Shown: positions 35,770-47,186 of the stretch, one piece after another
How positions within the stretch are numbered: position 1 is the stretch's first letter
How the letters are laid out: each line of letters begins with the position of its first letter
Source: Dicyema japonicum
Lineage: Eukaryota; Dicyemida; Rhombozoa; Dicyemidae
Reading direction: 5' to 3'
DNA: 64,000 bases
NCBI GenBank assembly: GCA_011109175.1
Contig: RDEW01000022.1
Coordinates: 494,315-558,314 of the forward strand
The notes under the pieces: model-generated
The model's input: the letters and a program-made list of their open reading frames with translations, nothing else
Told to the model about the DNA's origin: nothing
Database searches by the model: none
Program-made: the position numbers and the translations under genes

Positions 35770-38468
35770 GTGAATTGATTACCACGGACATTACCCACGG
35801 AACTGAACCCTTAATGATCGCTCATTACTCATTACCACGGAACCTCATCATGGAGCAGCACAAATTATATCCAAGAGACTGGACCTGATTTGCTCTTCGT
35901 GCGGTTGTGCAATTCACGCAAGTAAAGGCTTTTCTGCTCGTCTTGCGGGTACTTTTTCCACCTCGGATGTGTAAAAATGTCTCAGCGGGCTACATGCTCA
36001 TTTTGCATATGGAACTGCAGTGTCTGCATAAGCACTGGTCGGAGGATTGTAAGAAAAAAAGTCAAGTGGAAAATAGGTCAAGCGGGAAAAAAGTCAAGTT
36101 GTCTTTTTTCAGGTAATATCGCATTTTTTGTTATACTACTAGCATCTTTTAATTTTTAATAATTTTTTAATACTTGACTTTTTTTCCATTTTTGAAATTT
36201 TTTCCCTTATAAATTTTCAAAATTTCAAGTCCGTAATTTCTTTAACGGACTTGACTTTTTTCCGTTTATAAATTAAGATTTTTATTCATGATCGATTCAT
36301 TTTAAAGTAAGGAAGTTTCTATCTATAATATTTTCTTTATATTGATTTACTAAAAATTCCAAATTCAAATTATGATTTTGAATAGCCTCAAAAATTCTTA
36401 GTAAATCTTTCGTGATTTAGAAGGTAATATTCCATAAATAACTGTAATTGCACTGGCATTGAACTGAATCCTGATAAAATAGATTTGCTTGAAGATACAC
36501 GGTGCCATGGAAAAATATCCATCCAAATACCATGATTTTGAATTCCCCAATAACGTTAAATTAGTTTTGGTGCTGAATATTAATATTCTATCGGTTCTTC
36601 TATGATTATCATAAATTAAAAAAATTTCTGAATCTAGGCAAAGAGATAAAGTTAAAGAGGATAAAATATCTCCGAGATCGAAAATATTTTTTGGAATAGG
36701 TAGAGACAAGCTTGATTCTTTAGTGTTCGCTTAAAAGAATCTGCAGAAAAAAGAATAATTCTGGTTGCTGTTTCACATTTAACACAACCGTAAAGGAATT
36801 TCTTTACTCGTTTTAGCAATAACTTTTTTTTCGTTGCACGATTTTATCAGTTTTATTTGACTTTCATCAAATTCGTAATTGTGAGAAATTCCTTCTTTGG
36901 GAAATTCAAAATTTATCTCTTCTTAGGCTTCCTCTGCATCCTTGTGAAGATTTTTTTACACATTTAAAATTATATAGTTTTTTGTCACTGAGTGCATTGT
37001 ATACATATAACCCTTAAAATAAATTTACTTTCCGCCTTTGTTAGTTGATATTATCTCCATTTTGTCACTTATTTTTGCGGCAAGCATAATAATTAAAATA
37101 CGCTTAATTATAACCTTGAATTCCGTGATTAAGTCAAAAAGATTAAACCAAAGCGAAAAATGTCAAGTCAATTTTATTATCACCTTGAAATTCTTAAATT
37201 GATTTAGTCAAAGCGATTATTCCAAAACGGAAAAAAGTCAAATCCGTGATTTCGTTAGCGTAAGGGAAAATTTAAGATAATTGGAAAAAAAAGTCAAATG
37301 GAAAAAAATCAAGTGTTGAAAAAAATGTTTAAAATTATAAAATGCTACTAATGCTATAAAAATACGATATAAACTAAAAAAAGACGACTTGAGTTTTTTT
37401 CCGCTTACGGACTTGACATTTTTTTCGCTTGACCTTTTTTCCGCACTCCGGTGGAGGATCCAGACCATCATTTCAAACTAGCCCGTCGAATCAAATGAGC
37501 TGTTGGATCTCAGCGATACGGACTCCCTCTTGCTTTCTTGTCGGAGCAAAGGAAAGCCAAGAAGATTCCACTCAAGATCCTGAAACCCATCCGGATCCCC
37601 GCAGCTACATGCCTAGCTTCCGTAATTGACGACGCATTCACGTCCAACAACCAAGAGGCCTGGCTCAAACTCCTCGGTATCGCCCCGTTCGCACTTGGCA
37701 TACCATTCATCAAGTCAAAGGAACAACACCGGAACACTAGAGAAAATGCAACACGTGGGAATTCCCTTTCCTCGAAAATGATAAAGAACATCCAGATTTT
37801 CCATGTACATTCTCTCACCAAGACGGAAGTCCTGAAACCAAAACACCCGGATGTCAATCCTCTGTCTTTTTAAGTGGCCCGCCACTTTAAAACATCTTCA
37901 CCAGCATTCAGGCCTCGCAAATATGTAACCCTCAGCTAAACCACCGCCCAATCATGACTAACTCAAAAAGAGGGTTAATCGAAAGCTTTTCGAAAGATAT
38001 CCGAGCAGCTTTACGGATAATCGCTTCAAATGATACATTATTTTCCCCGCCCCCGACTGTTCTTGAGACGCTAAAAAGGAAACATCCAAACCCTCCGGAC
38101 GACCTTTACATACCTACTACTATTGAAACCACTTTAAGGATGACTATCAACGTGAGAGATGTGCGACTCGGGATTGCATAGTTTGCTGCTAGTAGCAGCG
38201 GAGGACTGGATGAACTGTGTCCGGGCCGTCTGGTTCTACAACTGAGGCTGGACATAATCTCGTCAAATCGATCACTTATGGGGATATTCCATGCACAGGA
38301 CTTTCTCTTCTCTGCCCACCAACTGGAATTCTCAAAGATTGATGGAGGCGACCGTCCCATTGCAGTTGACAACTATTTCAGATAATTGCTTCCAGGCTTG
38401 TCTCTAAAAAATTATCCCCAATCCAACCGGGTGTAGGCGTACATAACAAATGCGAAGCCTCATTTCAC
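35770..38468 (+). mobile_element. R2-like LINE copy 2, 5' part, split by a MULE
   Basis: 35880-36048 encodes a cysteine-rich N-terminus including FCSSCGYFFHLGCVKMSQ. The frame ELQCLHKHWSED is cut by the MULE at about 36049 and resumes after it as EDPDHHFKLARRIK, then LSEQRKAKKIPLKILKPIRI. 37954-38181 and onward give the RT start (DGGDRPIAVDNYFR, GVGVHNKCEASFH). Coding breaks at 38468, where an inverted segment begins. Confidence 0.75.
36049..37452 (-). mobile_element. MULE transposon 2 inside the R2-like LINE
   Basis: Inverted repeats of about 240 bp, rich in GTCAAG-type motifs (36050-36285 and 37205-37445). Flanks GGAGGATT (36041-36048) and GGAGGATC (37453-37460) look like a target duplication, with the host LINE frame continuing across. 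On the minus strand 36709-36398 reads DRILIFSTKTNLTLLGNSKS, WYLDGYFSMAPCIFKQIYFI and YGILPSKSRKIY, the start of a MULE transposase. The rest of the transposase is missing. Confidence 0.75.
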
Positions 38469-39185
38469 GCTGAGCATCAATTGAACTCACAACCTCATCA
38501 ATGGTCAAGGCAAATAATATAGGTCCGAGCGGATCTCCTTGTTGTACACCCGTTTTTGATTTAATAAATTCATTTTCAAAAACCAAAGACGTATCTTCCC
38601 CATAGGATAGATTGACAAGAGGGAAAAGCTTTAGAGCCCTCTTCCAACACGTTTTCATAATTTCGTCTCTTCTGAGAGAATAAAAGGCATTCGTTATGTC
38701 CAACTTGATTCCAATTCATTCATTTGAAATATTTTTCTGTGTGAAGAAACGCCTTGCTGCATGAACCGCAACCTCACATCCGTTCTGAATACTAACACCC
38801 ATTTGTTTTTGAAAGAACTTTTCTCCGAGTTATCGGCTCACCATAGTCGATGCTACTTTTGCTGCAAGTCTTCTAAAATAGTTCCCGACCGCAATGGGGC
38901 GGATTCCTCCGTTGAATTTTTTGAAAGCAAGTAGCCTTGCGGAGAAAAGCAATTTTCTGGCATATTTTTGGATGTCGCCGTTAACCGTTTTTCTGATTAG
39001 GTCCGTAATTGATTTGACAAGACAGCGTCTAACTTCCGAGGTGTAAGTGGACGTAAGGTCCTTAATATGGCCTGGACGTAACCCTTCCAAGCCTCCACCG
39101 CTGCTAGCCGCGAAGGAGGTTATTCCGTGGCGCACTTCGGATTCAGTAATGATTATCTCCTGGGTTCCTTCAGGATTCAAATTAG
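38469..39185 (-). mobile_element. Inverted R2-like LINE segment
   Basis: Minus strand encodes ESEVRHGITSFAASSGGGLE, LRPGHIKDLTSTY, GGIRPIAVGNYFRRLAAKVA (39180-38830), then MDITNAFYSLRRDE, TGVQQGDPLGPILFALTIDE (38703-38470). It separates the plus-strand 5' part (to 38468) from the plus-strand 3' part (from 39186). It covers RT motifs that the plus-strand copy lacks between these points. Confidence 0.75.
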
Positions 39186-40371
39186 GACAACTCCTCTTTG
39201 CATTAACGATCGATCAAGTCGTTCGTTCCGTCGATGGGGAATTCAACCTCTGGTATCTCGATGACGGAACAATTGGAGGGACACCGAAAAATGTTTATAA
39301 CAATCTATCGAACTGGTACCTGCCTTCCGTCGATGGGGAATTCAACCTCTGGTATCTCGATGACGGAACAATTGGAGGGACACCGAAAAATGTTTATAAC
39401 AATCTATCGAACTGGTACCTGCCTTACATGATCTCTGCCTGGAGGTCAGCACAAAAAAGTCGGAACTCATAAATTTGTCATACCCAGAAAACGATTTCCT
39501 CAACATGACAAGAATATTTTACTGTTTAATACCGATTATATCCGTCGTCCCCCGTGAGAAAGTCTATATATTGGGTGCCCACTCGACAATGCAGAATTAC
39601 AGAAACTTGAGCACAATTTTTGACGAAGCTTGCTTGCAGTGGAGGGTAGCAGGATTTCCAATCCCAGATGATGTGTCGAATCAGAACAAATGGGACACAA
39701 TTTCCTGCAATGCTATCGTTGATAGCCTAAAGCAAGAGTCGAACCAACAACGGCTTGCCTATTTGCTAGCTGCTGCACAACATGGGAGTAGTGCATGGCT
39801 CCACGCATTTCCATGCGCTTCTTTTGGAACTCTTATGGAATACGACTGTGTGAGAATTGAAATAGTACAACGATTGGAACGTCTTCCAGAAGCACAGATG
39901 CCGTTGTGGAGGAACAGTTTACACAAAAAAATTACATCCATTGTCTTGAAAAAAATCCAGGTCGCTCACCTCATCACATCATTGAATAATGTTATTCTTC
40001 GAACCCTCGAGGCAGCAGGCTTCTCAGCTCAACTGGAGGCTGTCGGACTGGATCATGGATATGACAAGAGGCCAGACGGAATGACGCTTTTCCCATATTC
40101 ACACGGAAAATCATTGGTCTGGAATGTAACCTGTGTGTATACCTTCTCCACTTCGCTTCTGAGATCTGCTCATAAACCCAGAAGATTGGCCAAAATCCAG
40201 AAGTACTCGGCCGTTGAAGACCGATACCGATTCGCACCAGTGGCTATAGAAACGTCGGGAGCCGTAGGATCCCTCACTGCGGACATTCTGAAAGAAATAG
40301 GAGGGAAACTAGCGAGCCGAAAAAAGAACCTCTTGAATCGTTCTGTCTTAGACAACGAATCAGGATTGTAG
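39186..40371 (+). mobile_element. R2-like LINE copy 2, 3' part
   Basis: Starts in RT at LGQLLFALTIDQVV, then NLWYLDDGTIGG (catalytic DD), duplicated in frame at 39226-39423. A 298-codon open frame (39475-40371) covers the post-RT region and endonuclease: [46 protein letters not shown]. The acidic residue seen as D in copy 1 (VFDTTC) is N here (VWNVTC), so endonuclease activity is doubtful even though the frame is open. Confidence 0.8.
39226..39423 (+). repeat. 99-bp direct tandem duplication
   Basis: Two adjacent copies (39226-39324, 39325-39423), identical by eye, spanning the RT catalytic LDD block. Because 99 is divisible by three, the frame is kept and the block appears twice. Confidence 0.85.
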
Positions 40372-40517
40372 TGTATTAAGTGGAAACGCATACGCAATCC
40401 TGTCTGCAAAGGATTGGTTATAGAAATCTTTCATTATTGTTAATAAATCGTTCATTCAAAAAAATATATTATAATTTTAAAAAAATTTAAATTAATTTTT
40501 GTTGTTCTTATTCTTGT

Positions 40518-41237
40518 ATGACCATAAACTACTTTTCAGTCTTTAAATGTATTTTAAGGAGGGCTTCCATCCTTCCTTACATAGTTGAGACTGCCGGTAC
40601 AGGAGAGAAAATATATGACATACCAACTCGTTTATTAAAAGACCGAATCGTATGCTTAATGGGTCCTGTTTGCATTTATATTTAAAATTCCCAGGTAAAT
40701 GACAGTCTATCATTCAGCATCGTCTCTCAACTACTCTATCTTCAGTCGGAGAGCCCCTCAAAGCCTATCCATATCTACATTAACAGCCCTGGAGGCTCTA
40801 TTTCCTCCGGGCTTGCTATCTATGACACAATGCAGTTTATCTCTCCCCCTATAGCTACTTGGTGTGTGGGTCAGGCTTGTTCAATGGGGTCTCTGCTTCT
40901 GGCTGCTGGGACACGTGGAATGAGATATGCTTTGCCTTCTTCTAGGATCATGGTCCACCAACCAAGTGGTTCCTTTGAAGTTTGTCAATATAATAAACTT
41001 TTAAGGGACAAGCTACGGACATTCTAATTCAGGCAGATCAGATTCAAAAATCAAAAGAACAGATCAAGGGGATGTATTCCTACCACTGTGACCAGACTCC
41101 TGACCTAGTCGGTTTAGTTTTTTCTTATTGTAGCCAATTGGTTGGAGAGGGATAAATTTATGACTGCTGTGGAGGCAAGAGAATGCAGACTCGTTGATAC
41201 CGTCGTTAATTCTTCTAAGACTAAGAAGTCTGTTTGA
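40518..41237 (+). CDS. CLPP: Mitochondrial ClpP protease subunit
   Basis: Serine protease that forms a double-heptamer barrel and degrades proteins fed by ClpX in the mitochondrial matrix. Reads [89 protein letters not shown] (catalytic Ser), [10 protein letters not shown] (catalytic His), [29 protein letters not shown] (catalytic Asp). Introns: 40668-40694 (27 nt), 40980-41005 (26), 41112-41133 (22). The four exons total 645 nt, 214 residues and a TGA stop. The leader before SILPYI is only about 15 residues, short for a mitochondrial signal. A GT..CAG stretch at 40516-40539 might be a further intron, so the start is uncertain. Confidence 0.93.
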
Positions 41238-41327
41238 TTGTATCCATTTCATTTAATAGGTCTTATTTTTATGTCCTTGTTTTACTTAAGTTAACACGCT
41301 GTTCCTCTATTGACTCCTGTAAAGTCA

Positions 41328-41603
41328 GGTTCACCTTTTTTATTGCTGATGAACTCAGCAAAGGAAAAGACATTACTGGTCATCTTCAATTTAAATAGAT
41401 AAATTTATTTTCACTAGAAAGTGAAACACTGAAATCCTAGGACGGACATCCGTACTCGAACGTAGGGTTCACCTTTTTTATTGCTGATGAACTCAGCAAA
41501 GGAAAAGACATTACTGGTCATCTTCAATTTAAATAGATAAATTTATTTTCACTAGAAAGTGAAACACTGAAATCCTAGGACGGACATCCGTACTCGAACG
41601 TAG
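41328..41603 (+). repeat. 138-bp direct tandem duplication
   Basis: Two adjacent copies (41328-41465, 41466-41603) of the non-coding block beginning GGTTCACCTTTTTTATTGC. No coding content seen. Confidence 0.85.
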
Positions 41604-41692
41604 GTATAAGGAGCTGGTTGTATAGGAAAAGCGAACATCAGCATAGGCTCAAAAATAACGAAATCTTTTATAATTATTATATGAACGATTTT

Positions 41693-43300
41693 TGGTGAGG
41701 TGGTGACGTGCCTCGTTTTTTCTCTGTACAACGGTCAAGAAAATTGTCTGAAAAACACTCATTAAACAATCGAGAACTCAAGCTAATGACGTTTAACGTA
41801 CGTGGAATATCGAAAGATTGGACAAGGAAAGTACTTTGTGACGATCTCGACAAATACAAAATATCTATTGGCTACCTACAAGAGACGAAAATCTAAAATG
41901 GACGTGATGAGACATGGAACAACTACCGACTGATTTTCTTCCCAACTGAATCAAGCACTACGGCATGGGATTTGCTCTACACGTAGAGTATCTCAAAAAA
42001 TTACATCGCTATTGGAGGGTCAACGACCGAATATGTGTCCTACAAGTCAAACTAAATGAACTATGCCTGTCCAAGAGTCTATTAACTGTCATAAATGTCT
42101 ATGCACCACACTGTGGACGAATAATCAAAAACCCTGATGAGCTCGAGGAATTCTACTCAGAACTATCAAGCACATACTCTAATAATGCTTCCTCGTCGCT
42201 TGTCTTTGTTGCGGGAGATATGAATACAAAGGCCAGAATGTGAATGGGGCCCGAAGAATCCTCTATTGGAAGACACGGGCGCGGAAGGAGAAATGCATCT
42301 GGAGCCTCTCTGGTGAACTTCTGTGAGGCAAATAGCCTATTCCTGTGCAACACGGCTTTCATGTATTCTGCTTGCCACAAGACCTCGTGGCATGGACAAA
42401 GAAAAAACTCTGTGGGGAGACTGTGAAAATATATAATCAAATCGACTACATTATATGCCGAAAGTCTAATAAATACCTGCTAAATGATGCACGTTCCTAC
42501 CAGGGGACAACAACTGACAGCGACCACAGGATCGTCATTGCAAAACTATCTGTAAAAAACACTTGACTGGGAAAATATATTGAAAATGCAAAGAAAGCGA
42601 GAAAAAGACCCAATATATACTTTTAGACAGGAAATTGTGGTTTGAGCCCACTTGTAGAGCTAAATATCACGAACAAATCGAGACTCTTATGGATAATACC
42701 GCGCCGGAATCATCAGTACAAACTCTGTGGGATCAAACAAAGCAGGTAATCTCCAAGTCGGCCAACATATGCCTTGGAGTCCGAAATCATTGCGCCATAA
42801 AATTAGATCACCACCCGAACGTGCCAAATATGGCAAAGCATTGCAGAGAGCTACGGCTAAAAGCGGCAAACACGTCAGACGAGAGTAAAGAAAAGCTTAC
42901 TAACAAAAGGAGCTAAAATGGAAAATCAAAAAGATGAACAAAAAACACTCACGGGAAATTATTACATCTTTATTAAAAGATGTGGAATGCCTAAAGGACA
43001 ATTCAAGGATGTATGCGGCTTTGCGACTGCTGCGGACAAAAAAAGGACAAAGCACCTTTCACATCGAAGACAAAAATGGAAAATTCGTGGGTAACCAGGA
43101 AGAAAAAACAGAATTGATTGCACGACACTTCGAAACACTATTGAATAAAGAAAATAAAGACTTTCCCCTTTTTGGGAAGAAGCAAAGGCGATAAAATTCC
43201 CAATCACAGTGGAAGAGGTGGAATTAGCGATAAATAAACTGAAGAACAACAAGAGTGCTGGGCCGGACAACATAAGCCCTGAGCTCCTAAAATATGGATT
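41693..43300 (+). mobile_element. RTE LINE copy 3 (5' half)
   Basis: Starts with the same 5' end as the copy at 29821-33190 (GGTGAGGTGGTGACGTGCC). Endonuclease: LMTFNVRGISKDWTRKVLCD, YLQETKI, TVINVYAPHCG, SSSLVFVAGDMNTKARM, SIGRHGRGRRNASG, YNQIDYIICR, DSDHRIVIAKL. The linker to RT follows (MYAALRLLRTKKGQ, INKLKNNKSAGPDNISPELL to 43290). It stops abruptly where another LINE starts. Stops at 41895 and 42241 break the frame. Confidence 0.8.
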
Positions 43301-44518
43301 TTGTCAGAAAAGGGGAAGGGGTTTTCGTCTGTAGATATAAGATGGAAGGAGCTGCTTGCGACACGGGAAAGCCTCTTTTTTATCGTCGACATTTATACAT
43401 TCGAAGACCCCAAGCTATATGGAACACTGATTGTGAATTTATTTCTGTTGACATTTTCTGTGACGATGTGTGGATTATTATTGGTGGAATGTATTCGAAG
43501 ACTCTTATTAATTGTGTGGACAGTATCGGCCAGTTTTCGATTGACTATCCGAAATCTATTTTGGTTGGAGATTTTAATTCTAAGCTCGTTCTTTTTGGGT
43601 GTGGTACGACAAATCAGGATGGACGAAGATTGAGATATTTATCCTATTGGCTTCGAGGTTTTGACATCCAAGGAACCAATTCATTATTCGTAAATAGGTG
43701 GTGATAAACTTGGTGTTTTTCTGGTGTCTTTATCTCTTATTGCGCAAGTCTTATCGGAGGCTTGTACCTCCTGGATATAAATCAGATGTTATTAATTTGA
43801 AAAGATCCGATGGCAGTGTTGTCACCGAAGCGGATTTCTTAATGCCTTTCGGGAGATGCTCGATAGAATTTAAGGGATTGATTCAAAGGATCTAGTGCCC
43901 GAAGAATTTCTTTCAAGTATGAAAATTCTGGAAAAGCATTTTGGGACATGCCTCATGAAGATAATTACTAAAGAGGTGAAACAAACTATTATGGAGTGCC
44001 GAGATAAATCTCATGGACTGGACAAGATACGCCTTAAATTATTCAAGGATTGCCTTTTTGAGGTCCTCTGTTACCTATTTGGAGCAAGTCTCAATATAGG
44101 ATATATATTTCAAGCTTAGAAGGATTCAATTATTCGGATGATCCTAAAACCAGGAAAATCGAGAACGGATCTTTTGGGCTATAGACCTATTAGTCTAATA
44201 AACTCAATTTCGAAAATCACTGAGAGGCTGATTTATAAATGACTTACGCGCCATATCGAATCACGGAATTTTTTAAGCAAGAAACAATGAGGCTTTCGTC
44301 CATGGAGATCATGTTGATATTGTTTTTCAATCTTGAACTCAGATTGAGAAGGCTAGGAACTTTAAATATCAGCTGAGTGTCGTCTGCTTGGATATATCGA
44401 AAGCCTTGGACCGAGAGAGATTGGACCGCTTGTGTCTAATAAATTGTAAATTTGAGCATTATGTAACGCGTAGCGCCTGTGACAGATTATTTTAGTTTTC
44501 TAGTGATAAGAAACACCA
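43290..44518 (+). mobile_element. LINE (Jockey/I-like), endonuclease and RT start
   Basis: Endonuclease segment around 43430-43640 (IWNTDCEFISVDIFCDD, KSILVGDFNSKLVLFGCG). RT begins in 43895-44230: EVKQTIMECRDKSHGLDKIR, LKPGKSRT, GYRPISLINSISKITERL. Then frames shift repeatedly. An R2-like fragment (44519-44646) interrupts it. Confidence 0.7.
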
Positions 44519-44646
44519 CGTAGCGTGAAATGAGGCTTCGCATCCGTTATGTACGCCTACACCCGGTTGGATTGGGTATAATTTTTTAGAGACAAGCCTG
44601 GAAGCAATTTTCGGAAATAGTTGTCAACTGCAATGGGACGGACGCC
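44519..44646 (-). mobile_element. R2-like LINE fragment
   Basis: Closely matches 38340-38470 in reverse complement (shared GAAATGAGGCTTCGCATCCG and GTACGCCTACACCCGGTTGG). It sits inside another LINE's RT. One edge lies at the same CATTTCACGCT point at which copy 2 is broken (38460-38470). Confidence 0.8.
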
Positions 44647-45180
44647 TCCATCAAGTTTTGTCAGCTAGTCGCAGCTGGAATTCCAAAACTTTTACTTGAT
44701 TGTTTAAGAAATCTTCTGATAGGGAGAAGATCACTTGTGATATGTGGAAGATTTACTTCTGAAGAGATTGTTATGAAAATGGGAGTGCCACAAGGCTCAG
44801 TCTTAAGTCCTCTGCTATTTAATATAATTATGAGAGATTTTCCGGCTTTCATGAATCCTAGAACTAACGTGATTATTTACACAGACGACATACTGATATC
44901 AGATATCTCGAAAAGTCCGGTAGTGTCAGAGAGAATACTACGTGGATTTTTGGAAGCTATTCTATGGTAGTGTAAATCCCGTGGCTTAAGTTTCTCAATG
45001 GAAAAGTCAAAAGCCATGAAAAAGTTTTTTCTACAGGAGTCACTTTGAGTGGTATCGGAAATGTTGATCATTTGCGTTATTTGAGTGTCTGTTTTGGATA
45101 TAGAGGAGATTCTGTTGAAGATGTCAAAATGAAAAGAAAAAGACTCACTAAGCACTTCTCTGTCTACGAAAAATAGGTTT
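44647..45180 (+). mobile_element. LINE (Jockey/I-like), RT continuation
   Basis: Resumes the RT of 43290-44518: AAGIPKLLLDCLRNLLIG, MGVPQGSVLSPLLFNIIMRD, NVIIYTDDILISDIS (catalytic YTDD, near 44875). Ends near 45180 in frames that fall apart. Confidence 0.7.
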
Positions 45181-45513
45181 GAAGAAGGAGACGTTTATCT
45201 TTATTTTTGATAGAAATATTCTGCCCTCTCCATATACGGATGTGAAGGATAGTATTTTTCGCCCATAAGGTAAAGAATAATCAATCTTTTGGACAAGACC
45301 AGGAGGATGGAAATCAAGTTGGCCTTCCAATAAAGGGGTGAAGAATCACTAGATAAGGAGGAAACCCTGACCAAGTCAGTAAAGAGTGTGGTAGTGGAAC
45401 GGATCGAGGGTTTTCCCTTAGAACCAAAGTGGATGAAACTTCATTCAGAAGATACTGCAACTCTGACAAAATGGCCTTTTTTGAAGCCATGAACGGCACT
45501 TGTCCCTTTGGAC

Positions 45514-45713
45514 CGGACACCCACCGGTTCAGAACGATAACCTCAAAACCATCGGAAATCGTAATAAAGAACCTACCCCTCTGGGTTGAGGACAACGACC
45601 TCATGGACTACATCGGACACCCACCGGTTCAGAACGATAACCTCAAAACCATCGGAAATCGTAATAAAGAACCTACCCCTCTGGGTTGAGGACAACGACC
45701 TCATGGACTACCT
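45514..45713 (+). repeat. 100-bp direct tandem duplication
   Basis: Adjacent copies (45514-45613, 45614-45713) starting CGGACACCCACCGGTTC, within a LINE ORF1. 100 is not a multiple of three, so it breaks the frame. Confidence 0.85.
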
Positions 45714-45958
45714 ACAGGCAAAAGAAGGTCACTAGAATGTCTTGAGGAGCACACACGATGCCAATGGCGAAATCGTCAATCAGAGGCCACATAGCTAGTA
45801 TATTGTGGCCTCTCCATTGGAAGGAACGTGATCACTTGAGAGTGGATGAGAAGAGGCCCGCTGATTTGCTTTAGCTGTCAGCAAGTCGGGCACTTTGCAC
45901 ACCAGTGTAAGGAAAGAATGTGCGGGAGAAAATAATATCTTCGATTACAATATGGATC

Positions 45959-46216
45959 CGGGATTAAAAATTAATTGTGTTAACTGTGGATCTTCCAAGC
46001 ACGGGGCCAGATATGGAGGATGCCCCGTGTTATTGGAAGCCAAACATAAACTTGATGTTCGCAACAACAAAAGGGAACCAAGACAGACGGGATTAAAAAT
46101 TAATTGTGTTAACTGTGGATCTTCCAAGCACGGGGCCAGATATGGAGGATGCCCCGTGTTATTGGAAGCCAAACATAAACTTGATGTTCGCAACAACAAA
46201 AGGGAACCAAGACAGA
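45959..46216 (+). repeat. 129-bp direct tandem duplication
   Basis: Adjacent copies (45959-46087, 46088-46216) that duplicate the second zinc knuckle in frame (43 codons). Confidence 0.85.
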
Positions 46217-47186
46217 AAGATAATACCAACACTAAAATCAACAAAGGGACTCCGCCGAGAATAACTACCGAATCATTGAAAGCGATATAAAAAAGAATAA
46301 TCGCCCTCAAATAATAAACAATGAACCGGTTCGACAGGCACGAAAATTGGCTCGGCAAGCACGAAGTGATATGCCTGACAAGATCTCAAAAGAACTGAGA
46401 GATATAATCTAGAGACTAAAAAAATGAGCAAAATTATTGGTGTGGATTTACGAAAAATGGCGATGGAGAGCCCAGGCCACCCAAAAACCAGTTAAAAAGA
46501 TGTCTGAAATAGTGCTGGTGAATGCCCGATCCTTGAGGAAGAGGCATCATGATCTAGTATTACTTTTGACAGCCAAAAGGATTGCCGTCCTGGTGGTCAA
46601 CGGAATTAAGGTGATACAAACCAACACTACTATGCTTGAGGGATTGAACTCTACAGGAATACCATGGGCAGAAGTTGTCTAGGCTGGTACTAGAACCACA
46701 CTGTTCTACAAATACGGAAGCCAAAAATTATCCTGGGAAAATAATGCGAATTTATCAATTCTACCAAAACTCTTATTTTCACAAGAATAATCCTACCGAA
46801 ACTGTTAAATAGATGCTATCCACAAAAATGGATAGAAAATTGTCACTATTAAGAAAATTTAGAAGATCAGCGATAAAGTTATCCCTGGGCAAAAGACTAC
46901 GCGATGTCCTGTGTACTGAAGAGACTCTTGCTCCAGTTAGCAGATTGTTGAAAAAAGATCTTCAAAATTTTACACTAGAAAGCAAATTAATAATTGAGGT
47001 GGAGGACGTCGGAAGTAGGTCTCAAAGGCGGACTAATTAATAACCCCTATATCTAACTCCGAATTCTGTTTTCTAATAAAGCTAAGTTGTCAAATTAGTT
47101 TATTGAGGTATTGCTAATACCAATGCTTTCTCAGCTGAATTGTAGGATTCGTATACGATTATAAATTTTAAAAAATTAAAAACAAT

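Larger units (their letters stand above)
45340..47040 (+). mobile_element. LINE ORF1 with CCHC knuckles and start of endonuclease
   Basis: A basic ORF1-like protein spans 45429-46290 in pieces. It has a CCHC knuckle CFSCQQVGHFAHQC near 45867 and a second, C-x2-C-x4-H-x6-C form (CVNCGSSKHGARYGGC) at 45979. The second is present twice because of a 129-bp duplication. Next, 46500-46620 reads EIVLVNARSLRKRHHDLV, the first strand of an APE endonuclease. 46813-47040 is a short open C-terminal piece (RDVLCTEETLAPVSRLLKKD). Two in-line duplications (45514-45713, 45959-46216) disturb the frame. Inactive. Confidence 0.65.

Noticed and set aside
39475-40371. Host gene of 298 codons
   Set aside because: RPDG, VAIETSG and the context after an RT show it is the C-terminus of an R2-like LINE.
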